A stretch of 64,000 bases of DNA from Phylloscopus collybita. Taxonomy: Eukaryota > Chordata > Aves > Passeriformes > Phylloscopidae. Under the pieces are notes generated by a model. The model was not told where the DNA came from, did not search any database, and saw only the letters and a program-made list of their open reading frames with translations. The position numbers and the translations under genes are program-made. The DNA lies in contig JAJNNQ010000006.1 in the NCBI GenBank assembly GCA_027886175.1, positions 4,774,001 through 4,838,000 on the forward strand, written 5' to 3'. Positions 48,351 to 61,000 of the stretch are shown here, piece by piece (position 1 is the stretch's first letter; each line of letters starts with the position of its first letter).

Positions 48351-49727
48351 AATAAATAAATTAAGATTTCTGGCCCGACCAATCTTATCTACATTATATA
48401 TGATTCCAGAGTGCAAGAGAGAAGCTTATGCAAAATCAGGAATAGTGACAGTAAAGATCATTCTTTGCTACATCACCTCAGAAGCAGAATTGTGCTCTTT
48501 TCCTTTCAACTCTTTATTTCTTTTTTGGTGGTTGTACACGAGCAAAACAGTTTTAAAAACTGGCACATAACCTATACAGACTCTTTCATTTAAAAATATT
48601 CAAAAGTAGCTTGTTTTCTGGTGCCTGTCATGCTTTAATGTGAAAAGTTAAAACTAGCTTATCCAAAAGTAAAAATTGAAAAGACTGGACTTTTTTAAGT
48701 GAGTCTTACACTTAGGTCTCCCAGTCTGGGCTAAATATGCAATTGATAATAGTTTGGGGTGTTTAATGCAATACAGAGAAGGAGAACAATACTTGCTGAA
48801 AAAATAAAGGGAAAAAAAAAAAGAAGAAGAAAAAATTTAAGCACAAAATCAATCATTTAGCTAACATGCTTTTTTCTAAAAACAGAAGGGTCAGGTGGTT
48901 TCCTTCCTTGTTTTTCAAACTAACCTTTCTCGCTGAGTCTTTATATTACAGGAGAGGTTCTTCCATGTAGGTCTTAGACAATGAATAGACCACCATCTTC
49001 CCTTTTATTGCAACTTTTAGAGCCATCTGAAACTGATTGATTCTCACTCTCCTTAATCTGGCTGAATTCACCACGAAGTTTGTACAGTTCAAGGCCAGTC
49101 CATTAAGACACTGCATCAATCCACTCCTACAGCACCTTTCAGCCACTCAGTCTCCCATTTCTCATCTTCAAGTTCAACTGCATTGTTTCTGGATATTTTC
49201 CACTGAAACCAAGAGATTAAATGAAGCAAGAAAATGTTTGGAGCATGATTTTCAAAGCAGCAATTAGTGTGCTGGAATGTTCCAGCATAAAACACTGTGC
49301 TTCCTGCAGCCTGTTATTCTGCTGATAGCTTTGGTTTCCACACTCAGATTGCAGTGAAAATATTCCAGTCAGGTAGCTCAGAGTGAAACAGCAGTGTGAT
49401 GCAAATAAGGAACAGATAATCAAATCAAACTTTCTAATCGAGTTTTGCTATGCTGACTCTCTTATTTCTCTCTAGCCTGCAGTTTACATGTTTTACAACA
49501 CTGCAGAATTAGCTTAAAGAGTAAATACTTGTGAGTTTATCGAATCCTGTCATGTCTCACATACACTGCAGAACAAATGAAGGAAAATAATCTTCCTGTG
49601 CTGCTTCTATTATTACTTTAATTTCTTTGCATCTTTAGTGTGCTTCTGATTGAATCCTTTTGAAGGTGGGGAATAAAAGATGAAGAAGCCAGAGGGGTAA
49701 AACAGGGTGAGTTCTGTTAATAAATTT
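48351..49727. other. Intergenic sequence
   Basis: No gene or transposon recognised. A purine-only stretch lies at 48799-48834. Confidence 0.5.
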
Positions 49728-49797
49728 TTGGGGTTTTTTTCTTTTGTTTTTATTTCTTCCTCAAACAACTGAAGAAAACAAAACAAAAAAAACCCAA
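49728..49797. repeat. Long imperfect hairpin of poly-pyrimidine and poly-purine arms
   Basis: The left arm, 49728-49759 (ttggggtttttttcttttg..., ending tttcttc), pairs with the right arm, 49771-49797 (gaagaaaacaaaac..., ending cccaa), around an 11-base loop. There are a few bulges. It would form a stable stem in single-stranded DNA or RNA. Confidence 0.8.
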
Positions 49798-49849
49798 CAA
49801 AATACTCATACCTTATGGACCAGATTTTAAACTGAAACGTATGGCACTG

Positions 49850-50160
49850 GAAGCAGCATATGCCTTGGAAAATCTGCTGTATGCGCTGTGTGTGCAAGCC
49901 GCAGACATGGCTTAATCGAGATAGGAGGCGACACGTGCCGTGCATCGGAGATTAGTGTCTGGACCTCAGCCATTAATGCTGGCATCCCAGGAACTGACTC
50001 ATTCCTCTGCCAAACTTCTGCTGGGATTTGGGTTCACTGAATCCGACTCACAGTCTTTAATCCCCCCAAGCAGTATCTCTCTGAATTGTGGAGCTTGCAA
50101 AACATCCAGGTGGTGGTCCAGCCACGACAGCGCCTGCATAAGCTGAAGAAACAGCCTGCT
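49850..50160. promoter_or_regulatory. Local CpG-enriched candidate regulatory block
   Basis: About ten CpG sites occur in 310 bases, whereas the surrounding DNA is CpG-poor. It includes a canonical E-box CACGTG at 49932-49937 and a cluster in gaggcgacacgtgccgtgca. No repeat was recognised. It could be a conserved enhancer or the trace of a GC-rich insertion. Confidence 0.35.
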
Positions 50161-52839
50161 CCCTTTAAGAGTTCTACTATTCAGAAAGTTTCTAGCCCTC
50201 TACCATGCAAGTCTGAATGTCAAAGCTCCTTTTTCTTTGGCTCATTATACTGAGTGGACAATAGTAATATTGCCCTTACAATCTCTTTGAAATATTTGAG
50301 ATCTTACAAACGTCTTATGCTATAAATCTACTTGATGGGTCTCATCATTCTGTAAGCAATATTTTTCATTAGCTTTTCAATAAAATGGCATTTTGCCCTA
50401 TTTTCAAACTAACAAATTTTGTCAGAGTTGGCATCTCTATTACATTACCAAATATATCAGTCAATACCACCTGGTGTAATTGAGTCTTGTTATATGATTC
50501 AGATAGTTGCTTAAACTATGGATTTTTCAAAGTCAAATTTTCTGGCAGGAAGAATATTGTTTTAATAAAATTTTAGATAAATAGGTAGTATATCACTGTA
50601 ATTACTAGTCTTGATTTAAGATAATTAATTGACCTCCATGTACAATATTCAAGATCATTTATAAATTTTTTGCACACAAAAATCTGTATAAAACCATTTG
50701 ATTAAGCTTTATTTCTATCTCAAGTTGCATAACAAAACTAGCACCTGTCAGTCATAGTAGAACATGAATGAGTGTGACAGTAAAATCCCTATAGGAGCCA
50801 AGGTTTTTGTTTTAAATAATATTAGGAAATATGTTGTCTTCTGGCTTTCTAAGTAACTAAGGAAACTGGCATCATGAAAAAGGTGCCTAACTTTTAATGG
50901 AATGTGGAAATTAAAATTTTAAATCTAGCAACACATGCACTCAAGGAGAAGAATCACATGAAGGTAAAAGATTTAAACTAAGTTGCACAGATTCAGCTAA
51001 ACTACATTCTGAGACAAACCTTTTTCATAGATGTATTCACCTATAACAAAGGACAAATTCTATACTACTACATGGTTAGTAATCAAATGTTTGTCATTCT
51101 CATCTGTGCATCTTTAATCACATTGGAGCATCCATTAAATTACAAGTATTGAAATGACATCTAGACATTATTTATTTCCCTGTGGATATTTTTTGCTTGT
51201 ATATTGAAGCTATTTTGTATTTTGCTTTTCATATTGAAGAAATATTTTTGAAATCTAGATAAATATTTAAAATGCTCTTATCATAACACAATAAAAAGTC
51301 TGAATTACAATCAGCATTTCAGCATAACAAAGCTATTTGTTTCTGCCCACATTACTTATACAAATTATTTTGTAAATTTTTCTCACACATTATATTTTTA
51401 TTGCTTCTTTAAGGCACTATGATTTCTTTGGTGAAAAACACTGAGATTTTTTAAAGTATATAAGACCATGCGAGATTTATATCTTAGCTAAAGTCTGAAT
51501 TTTCAGTGTACATAAAAAAATATTTTACTACCTGATATAGTTGTGCCAGATCCAATCAGCTAAGTGGAGCTCACCCTAACCAATTCTTGGGACATCTCCA
51601 AGGAAAACAGAGAGCTCTAGTAAGTAAACTAGACTGTCTACCAGGTGATACTGTCCTTTTCTTCCACATCAACATTGAACTAATCAATATTAGTCAAAAC
51701 TATTACACTCAATAAGTTCCCTGGCTTTTCAGAGCTTATAGTGGAAACCCTCATTCTCCTCCTTCTTATACTAAGATGAATTGAAAATTATGTTCTAAGT
51801 TTATATGGACTCTTTCCAAATGTTCTGTCAACCATAGAATTCCATAGCCTTGAGCATCTATCACATGGCTGCCAGAAGTAAAATAAACTACTACTGTTGC
51901 TCCAAGTGGGTTCATCCAAAGTCACATTTCTACTGCCATCCTGATTTGGGGAAAAATGGAGAGCTTGTCTTACCTTGAGCTGCTTCTTTTTGGATTGGAA
52001 GTAAAACAACATGTCATTGATTATTAATGGATCAAAGGAAGTTTTTGTTGATAAGTCATATTTACTTTTGTGGATTGTTGGACCAGATTTCAATTTGAAT
52101 TATTATACTAGCCACAAAAGACTACCTATCTTCAGAAATATGTTGAAGCTCTTCAGGAAAATTACTGTTTCTGTTCATGCAGATAGTTTCATTATAACAA
52201 ATGTTTGTACAGTTACTATGAGAATGAAAATTATTTACAGAATATTAGAAAGAAAACACACAAAAAATCTGCAATGCACATACTGTGTGACCACACTGCC
52301 CTGTGTGAGCTGTATTTGGTAGGTAAAAAAACTTCCTTGTATTTAGCCATGAAATGTATCTCTTGGAACTCTTGTAAAAGAGAATAGCAGTAGTTTATAA
52401 CCATGTAAAATTTTGTCTCTCATTTAACCATGTATTGTTATCACATGTATTGTAATTATACTAGCCAGAGAAAGATTTCATATCCTCGGGGAAAAGTTAA
52501 AGTTCTCCAGGAATGCTGTAATTATACTTCTCACATATCTCCTAATGCAAGTGTTGGCTGGGATGACCAGGGATAGTGCTCTAGTCACAAACCTGTTGGC
52601 AGTCTTAGATGTGGCTTGAATTGCAGTGTATCCAAAATTATTAAGTTAAGGACCTGGAGGTGAAATGGGAAAGCAAGCAGCATATTTTGGATTCTGAACT
52701 TTACAACTGCATATTTCTTCTAATTCAGGATGTTGTTTGGGAGCTCTTTGGGTAGCTGCCATGAAAGAGAAGGATGTCAAGGAAAGCTAGATGACTTTTT
52801 AGGAGAGCCTAAAGACAGCTCAGGAGTTAATCATAGAAC
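50161..52839. other. Intergenic sequence
   Basis: AT-rich unique DNA with no recognised gene or transposon. Confidence 0.5.
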
Positions 52840-53750
52840 ATCAAAGAAACTTTGACTGCTCTTAGTCCCTGGGAAGATCAACAGACACATGCTCTTGGAA
52901 TTCATATCCACATCTAAGTGAGCAAAAGAAAAGAAGAGTAATCAGGAATACTCAGCATGGATTTTTTTAAGAGTAAAGTGTGCATAAAAAATCTTTTATC
53001 AGTGTGCAATTTAATGACTGGATATACAACAAGACAAAATGGCGTATGAAATTTTCCTTGACTTTAGTGAGATTTTTTGTCATTCTCGATAGATGAGGAA
53101 GTATGTGCTGAGAAAATAGTTGAGTGGGGTTTTTTGAGGTTTGAATATTAACTGGACTCAGTCACAGCAATGACCAATGGTTAAATGTCTTTCTGAAGAT
53201 CAGAGAGAAGTTCAGTACATAGAAGTCCATGGTCAGACCTGTTAAGTTCAACATTTTCAGTGACCTTGATAGTAGCACAAACTGCACTTAGAACATTTCC
53301 AGACAAAATAAACTGGAAAGAGTAACTGTGGCCATGAAAAACGTTATAACTCTACCCAAAGAGATTGCAATAAACTTCAGCAATGGAGCAAAAGAAAGCT
53401 CTTGAGATTCCATAAGAACAAGCAAAATGATCTGAACCAAGGGAAAAATAATACCATACATTAACAGATGTTAGGAAGGGGCTGGGTGAGTTAAAGCCCT
53501 TCTGAAGAGAGCTTGAGGATTATGGTGTACATGAGGTTGGTGCTCTTTCTTTCTGAATAAGACAAACTACAGACTGAGTATGCAACTGTTATATACACTG
53601 ACAAGAAACTCTGGCCACAAGATCAAGAGAAGTTATTGTTCCCTTCTACTTAGCACCAGTGAGCTTGCTCATAAAATACTACATCCAGTTAAGGACTACT
53701 CAGTTTAAGAAAGAGAAAAATGGAATTGGAGAGGATCTAATGGAGGGATG
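52840..53750 (+). pseudogene. Decayed CR1 LINE copy, sense orientation, reverse-transcriptase region
   Basis: It follows the CR1 ORF2 sense strand. Recognisable blocks are tccctgggaagatcaacaga, aatactcagcatggattt, ccttgactttagtgagattt (LDFSKAF region), gatagatgaggaagtatgtg, actctggccacaagatcaag, and ccagttaaggactactcagt. It is riddled with indels and stops. It breaks off where the CR1 3'UTR should continue and meets an LTR at about 53748. The upstream boundary is uncertain by about 100 bases. Confidence 0.8.
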
Positions 53751-54205
53751 AGCTACAGCCCATGGAAAGAATTCCCATTGGAGAAATCTGTGGAGGACTG
53801 TCTTCCATGGGAGGAACTCCACATTTGAAAAGGGGGAAGGACTCTTCTTGAGGACAAAGCAGCAGCAGAAACAGCATGTGATGAACTGATTGCAATCCCC
53901 ATTGCCCATCTCAGGGACACCCAATGAAAGGAATGGAGGCAAAAGAGATAGAGAGTCAGGAATAAAGCTAAGTCTGGGAAGGTGCCTTTAAATCCTGTTT
54001 TACTTCTCATTATTGTACACTGATTTTGATTGGTTACAAATTCAATTAATTTCTCAAAATTGGGTCTGGTTTGATGGTAATTGTAAGTGATCTCTCCCTA
54101 TTCTTGACACAGGAGCCTTTCATTTTTTTCTCTACCCTGTCCAGTTGAGGACTGATAGAGCAGCTTTCTTGGCCATCTGGCACTTAGCCAGATCAAACCA
54201 CCACA
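53748..54205 (+). mobile_element. 5'-truncated endogenous retrovirus LTR, third family
   Basis: It shows tandem short blocks typical of an avian LTR: agctacagcccatggaaag, ctgtggaggactgtcttcca tgggag, and catgtgatgaactgat. These are followed by the U5-like end gtaagtgatctctccctatt, ctaccctgtccagttgagga, and the terminus gatcaaaccaccaca. Its 5' part is missing. The spot where I recall an AATAAA in the family reads ttacaaat, so the signal is lost. Confidence 0.82.
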
Positions 54206-55266
54206 AAACTGGGCACAACAGCATTTCAGTCTCATTGTCAACAAGGAAAGAGAAAATAACTGATAATAGAAACCTCCTGATCTTTCCAATTCCTCACAAA
54301 ACTCAAACTCAGACAAAAATTAGAGTAAAAGATTTATTCTAAACCTGAAATGACTAAACAAATTATTTCTGCTTCACATTCAGTCATCACTTTCAAGGAT
54401 TTATTCATTAGACCAAGTATATACTTAGCATGTCTGAATTTTATTTTTTTTCTCACTTAGCTGTATGTCTCAGGAAATCAAAGGTGCCTTTGTTAAGTCA
54501 GAACTCTGAGCATATACTCCAATTTTTGCTAATAGGTCTCACTGAATGCAGTTAACATCTAGAAACCTGTGAATGTAATTAAGTAAGCATGGGTATCCAG
54601 AACAATCTCAGATGTCCTGTACCATCATCTCATTGTTAACTTTTTCTCTGTCAGTTTTGTTTTTCTCAAAGCACAGCATTCATCAGTTTGGTTTTTCTTT
54701 TTTTTTTTTTTTTTTAGACAAGAGGAAGAATGATGGGAAGTTCCAGGGAGAGGCAATACCAGATTTCCTTACCCAAAACTATGTTGTGGTAATATTTTTG
54801 TCTGATACTTTGTTTCAATAGCTTCAGAAATCAACCAACTTAATAATTTACCAAACCATGTCAGCTGCAAAGAGAAGAAACAAGATATGTGGGAGGCCTT
54901 GGGTTTTTATCTTTATAGGACAAAACCTTTCAAAATTTTTTCTAAAGCCGTTTGTCTTCTTTGCTGAGAGAATAAAAGTGGAAGCAATTTCCATTCAGAA
55001 TATCTCAAAGTGGATCTCTGTGTCTATTATGCTTTCTCAAGGTTTTTCGAAGTCACCTGATAATATATGACCACACTCGAGAAGGACCTGTGCATCTTAG
55101 AAATGCAATTTGCATTCTAATATACAAAAATACACATTTTTAAAATAACATTTTATTCTAATGCTTCCTGTATAATATCTTCAATAATTATTACTATAAG
55201 CTTGTTAATCCACTCATCTGGAGCCACCTACAACAGTACTGTTAGAGAGAAGAACCATCAGAAGAC
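54206..55266. other. Intergenic sequence
   Basis: No gene or transposon recognised. A run of about 20 T ending in TAG at 54697-54717 looks like a splice acceptor, but no exon follows convincingly. Confidence 0.5.
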
Positions 55267-55335
55267 AAAAAAAAAAAAAAACAAACCAAAAACAAAACCC
55301 ACCAAAAAAACACAAAACAAAACAACACCAAACCT
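55267..55335. repeat. A-rich tract with AAAC units
   Basis: A run of A followed by irregular AAAC/AAAAC/CACC units over about 70 bases. It is the complement-type counterpart of the T/G tracts elsewhere in the window. Confidence 0.88.
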
Positions 55336-58300
55336 TTCTATAAGAACCAGAGTATATACCCTTTTCATTCCTAATGTTCCATGGGTGATAAAGAAGGAAC
55401 TGGAGGGTCTTCATGGCCTCCAGGGTCTGGAAAGAAGATGAAGGGTGGTGGCAGTCTTTTGTATCTCTCACTCCAAGACTGACCTGAGCCCCCATGTGCC
55501 CAGAGTACTCTTGAGGAAGACAAGCTTCTGTGGGCAGTGCTCCCTGGGGCACTGGATTTGGCCAGACCCTTGGGAAGTAGATGAAGGGTGGGAAAGCAAA
55601 GACGAGGCCCTGCCATGTCCTGGGTCTCCTGTCATTATCTGCTGGCATGAGTAATCAAGTCCTTCTCATCTTGGTTACTACACAGGTAAGATGCACCTTT
55701 GATTCCTTGGGACTTTGCTGGTCAAAATCATCTGGTCCCAGGCACAGTGGAATACCAGCAAAGCTAACATGGAGCAACACACAATTAATTTAGCAAGTGT
55801 TTAAACTGATATCTTTATTATGGCAAGAGGAGATCAAGTAGGTTTTACAAATGGAACGATAACTGAATTTTTCAAGACCAAGCAATGGAATTTCCAGCTA
55901 GAGGATATTCCAAAAATTCTGTCTTGCTATGTCCTGTTAAAGCCAAAGGCAAACTTTCTCAGCTCCTTGAATTTCATAAGGTTGGAACTGTGAAAAAACT
56001 GTGTCAAAAACAGACAGTTCTTCTACAATGTTGTTTCTACCAGCTCTATAGCATATGTGTGTGTTGACAAATTAAGCAACAGCTGCTTAATTTGCAATAT
56101 TCAATGTTAAGTTATTGATGCTGAGTCTTGCTGAGGGAAGTTTTTTTGTAGGAAGCTGGAGCTAAATGCAGGATTTCATCCTGCCTGAATCCCAAAGGAA
56201 ATGAAGGAACTATCCACACCACCTTTTAAATTATCATATTGGTATACAAGTGCATTATATATTAGAGGTTTTAACACACATCTGCATTCAAGGAAATCTC
56301 TTTCCACTTCTTTTGTTTGTTTAAAAAGAAATCTAGGGGGGGGTATCCCTAAAAAAATCACTGGTTTCCTCCAGCACAAAAGCACTCATAATATTTTTAT
56401 ATCAATCTGTGCATTCTCCCAGCTTGGCAACATTCCTAACAAGGGTGTATGAAGAGTCATGAAGTGCCTTGTTCTCACCTTGATGAGCACTTAAAATGTA
56501 ATTCATTGTTGCTCTCAATTATTGTAGATTCCACAAGTGTTTACTATTTCTGGAATCCTGGAACCTCACAGCCACATGATGATGAATTAGTGTAATGATC
56601 TGATCTATTTTAACAGGAATATGGTGGCAAGGCAAAATAAGATATTTAGGCTAATTTTCATGACTACTTCTTGAAACTGTAATGAACTTTCCAAAAGGTG
56701 TGTTAACATTATGGTGGAAAGGATACTCGAGGATGATAACATTGTTTTCACCCTGGGAACAAAATATTTCTTAAAAAAAAAAAAATTAAAAAAGGGAGAG
56801 AGAAGGATAAAATAACATATGTATTTTTTGTATTAATTATGTAGAAGGTCCTCTTTTGTCATGCAACTACATTCCCATCTAGCACCCAAAGAAGGGCTTC
56901 AAGTGCTTAGCTTAAAGCTGCTGTCTGCCTTATTCACTACATCAAATTTCTTTCTTCTGTAGACAAAAACTGAAAAACCTTCAGTGACTTTTTATCAAAT
57001 TTTCAGATGTTTCATCCATTTTTTTCCTTCCTCTTCTTCCATTCACCTGTGGTTTCCTTTTTGGTTGTAAAAACAAGCAGCTTCTTCCTTCCCTTAGCCC
57101 CCTTCCTGCATATTAAATTATTTCCAGGCTAGTACTAGATCTAGAATGTGGCTAAAAATGCATGTCAGAGGTTTTTGCTGGGCAATACTTGATCCTGATG
57201 CAAAATACATCCTTTGTATGGAACAATATGGGCCCTAATGTGCCATATGGGATGAACAGAACACTTATTTCCTTTAACATTGTACTACAGAAAGAAATGG
57301 ACTGTGGACAAAATAAATTTATTACTCCACAATACAAGGTGCATTTTCATTTTGTATAAAGCTCTCAGAGCGTATCCTGTCTGCAAATGAAGAACAATCT
57401 TTCAGCATTGGCTTTATCAAAAACAGACTGCCTTTTGGCCTTTCCTTTCAGACTTCTGACACAGCTCTTAGAGCCATATAGGATTTTTTTCACTTTATTT
57501 CAGAAGGGAATCTTTATTTCTGGCAGATGGCATTGTAGACTGAAGGAATAAGGCATTTGAAAATAATTTTGGGAAGACAGATTAGTTTCTGGAAATTTTC
57601 TGTAAAAACAGAGATCTCCCTAAATAAATAGCTTCTAGTCCTGCAAAATAATCAGTCACTTTTGAAATTTTTTTTCATAATGTGCATTCAGTGGGAACAA
57701 TCAGTGAACATTAGGCAGACAACACTGAAATTATAATTTAAAATAATAATGACATGATTATTCAACCATACAGATCAACGTTCCTTAAAAACTAAATAAT
57801 AATAATAATAAGAAGAAACTACAGTCAACTCCAACAAAAGAGTTTAACTCATTTACTTGGATGAAGAGCATGTTCTCATCTACTACATAGAATCAAAAAT
57901 ACAAAAATCTGGTGATTTGGTTATGCTATTTAGTGACTTGATAGAAAGATTACAGAAAATGTCTCTGCAATATGGAGAAGGTCTAGATGGTTTACACCAA
58001 TCCTTTGCAGCCTCAGCACTGATGAATCTGTGATACTCTCACACCTTGGAGCATGGTGCTATTTCCAAATTATAACAGGCAAGATGAAAACTCTTCAAGG
58101 AGCAGCTTATTCAGTAACTTTCCACTCCAGGGAACTACTGCTACTTCCACTGAAACATTTGACACTGGACATGTCACAATAGAATATCACGTTGAACAGA
58201 CTTCTGCTCTGATCCAGAAAGTCAGGAGGTTCACAGATTCATCTAATCAGAGTGCTGCGTGGAAAGCTTCTTGACACTTTTTTTGTTATAAACAAAGATT

Positions 58301-58542
58301 CTGGATGGGATTATTTACTTTGTTCATAAATATTTGACCATTATATTTGCTTATGCAACACAAATACATCATTATTTAAACTAATCCTTAGGGATCTTTT
58401 TTTTTTTTTTTTGCAGTTATGCTTTTTATAGTACTCTGCTCTTTGTATAATTTAGGTTTTGAACGTCTGTTATCACCAGCAGTTTAAGCTTGTACAAAGA
58501 GTACATAAACGCACAGATGTCAAAGAAAATGTTTAGGCAACT
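55336..58542. other. Intergenic sequence with a GC-richer patch
   Basis: 55390-55750 is clearly richer in G and C than its surroundings and open in several frames. No family was recognised. There are AAT units at 57796-57812 and a poly(T) with GCAG at 58398-58417. No gene identified. Confidence 0.5.
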
Positions 58543-58620
58543 TGTGGGTGGATTTTTTTGGTGTGGTGTTGGGGTTTTTTTTGGTTTGTTTTGGTTTTTG
58601 GTTTTTGTTTTTGTTTTTTT
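58543..58620. repeat. T/G-rich tract
   Basis: About 78 bases composed of T and G (ggtgtggtgttggggttttt, then TTTTGG and TTTTTG units). Confidence 0.9.
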
Positions 58621-58789
58621 CCATTAATTCCATTTTAAAAATACCTTTAAAAGAAATCATCTTTCATGATGTGGTAAGCCATAGCATCACACAGTGGCTA
58701 AAAGATTCCATTTGAGGCTACTGCCATCTAATACTACAGAAAACTTCTTTCTCTCTAAATTCACTTGTCTGTATTTCCCTAACCCACAT

Positions 58790-58860
58790 CATATCCCCTA
58801 TGTCAATACTGTTAAACAAAATAAGGCTGAGGCTGGTGCTGAACCCTAAGGGACAGGTTG
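58790..58860 (-). repeat. Possible ancient CR1-like fragment
   Basis: ctgttaaacaaaataaggct followed by gaaccctaagggaca resembles the reverse complement of the CR1 reverse-transcriptase stretch (gtccctcagggttcagt... direction). It is short and diverged. Confidence 0.35.
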
Positions 58861-61000
58861 GCTCACATTTGTATTTTTCATAGCTAGCTATGTCCTTCAG
58901 AATACACTGGTCTCATGGGACACAAATCCCTCAGCCCCAGGCCTCCTCTACAATCTGTGTGATGCCCTTTGGATCCCACAATATGCTAACTATTCTTTGC
59001 CTATGAAAGGGGGTGGGGGGAGGGAAGAGTGTCCTAATACAAAATGCCTGAAGTAATATCTTCAGGGGATACTTCATGCTGGAAGTTCAAGAACAGCATT
59101 TTTGAATCCAGGCTGATAAGGAGTAAGAGGATCATGAGAACAAGATACTTCACAGAAACCAGAAGGAGCACAATTTATAGAGTAAACACTTTTAGTGTTC
59201 CAAAGATGTATTTGTTAAGGATTTTACTATATCCTTTCAAACTACTATGCTCTATTATACCCTGTGAATAGTCTTACACCTAATGCTACCTGCAGTGGTC
59301 ATGCTGTCAGTCAGGTTACTCTTCTTAAGCAAGACTGACAGCAAATGTGTCTCCTTGCCTTGACCAGCTATGACAAGGCTTATCAAAGGGGTTCTTTTCT
59401 GGAGATTTGAGAAAAGGCATTCTCCATTCCTACCTCATGGAAGTCTTTGATCTGTCTGTTAAAAGTGCTCATTAGCGATGACAGACATGGGTTTACAAGA
59501 AACCTGACCCTCATTCCTTTCCTTTCATGATGGAGGAAGTATAGATAACTATTTTTATTTTAAAAAGTTCATGTCTGTAAAACATTTATCTTTTCCTTTG
59601 ACAGACACAAGTTCTTAAATTTCTTCAAGTTCTTGAAGAGGTAAACTGTATTTCAGGACACCCAGAAGACTCTGGGAAAAACTCTGAAACCACAAAATCT
59701 GTGGGAGCTGCAAGCTCCAGCACAGCAGCATTTACTGAGGCTCAGAAGAAAGTCTGGAAACAAGAAGTGCAGCCTGGAGAGTGTGTGCAGTGATCTGGAA
59801 AGAGAATCAGTGCCCAAATTTTTCAGAGTCAGAGACATGATGGGAAACTGATCCTTTGAGTTCCTGTGATTGCTATACTATGCTGTCTCAAGATAGCAAG
59901 TCTTGAGAGAGGTAGTTTAGATCAGATCAAAGCTCAGCTCCTGTAGATACCTGTTGTAGGATACCTCCGTCAGATTTTGAAATTTAAGTCTTATACTTGG
60001 CCCTCTAAAAGAGAGTGGGGAAAATATCATCTAAATTAATGGGTATCAAGAAAAGCTGATTTAGGAAAAGAAGACAAGCAGTCACACACACACAAAGAAT
60101 ATGCTAAAATAATAATAAAAAATATAGTAAATGAGTAGGGAACTTTATGTGTAATTGCTCATAACTCAAGATCAAACGAGCACCCCAGCAGATAAAGAAA
60201 CAGTAGCTTTATAAAGATCAAAAAGAAGTATTTTTTTCATACAGTGTGTAACTAAAAAGTGAATTTTATTTTCATAGAAACTTGATAAGTCTCATAAGTC
60301 CCAAAATGTTCAAAAAGTGAAGTTCATTCTGTACTTACATAAGATAGAGGTCTGGATAAAACTTCCAGTTCTAGAAATCTTAGACAGTTGATGCCTGGAA
60401 CAGGAAAGCAAGACCAGAGAAAATGTCATTTATCCTTGTCTTGTTCATCATCTTCCTCTAATAATTCACTGCAGCCTACGGGATGTTGGTCTAAATACAT
60501 CATCTGTTGTCTTCTGCTTTGGAGACACTAATGTTCTTGGGAGACCTGTAGGATTTTCACAAAGTCTACCTTATAGACTAAATTCAGTACTGAACTTAAT
60601 TATCTCCCACCTGAGATGGATTCATTCAGTCATTCAAGAAATAATAAACTATGTACTCTCCCACAGTGCCCATGCAAATTGCTTGAATGAAAATAACCTT
60701 TTCTGATGGTGTGGGACACTGGTTTTATACAAATATATACAGATTTATTTTTATGATACCTCTTTCTGTATAAAACTCAAGCCATTTTTCTACCCTTAGC
60801 TGAACACAATGAATGTTTCTGTCTTTTTTTCTCTTAACATAACACATTAAATTTGACTTAGGGTGATTTCTATCAGCCTAGCCCAGACGACATTAAGACA
60901 GCACTAACTACACCCTGCAAGGGAGTGATTCTGTTCTCCAGGGCCAAGAACAGTGACTTGTGATCAAACTGTTCAGAGTTAGTCCTTCCTACATATTATT
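58861..61000. other. Intergenic sequence
   Basis: No gene or transposon recognised. A G-run patch lies at 59008-59025 and a short CA run at 60083-60094. Confidence 0.5.

Noticed and set aside
48140..48382. Antisense ORF with 12-residue repeats
   Set aside because: It is the minisatellite read in one frame; unit lengths are not all multiples of three.
54697..54790. Exon after a T-run ending in TAG
   Set aside because: The acceptor-like look comes from a homopolymer; no donor or recognisable coding frame follows.
55214..55648. 144-codon antisense ORF with a hydrophobic end
   Set aside because: The Phe-rich hydrophobic segment is the complement of the A/C-rich tract; the rest has no recognisable similarity.
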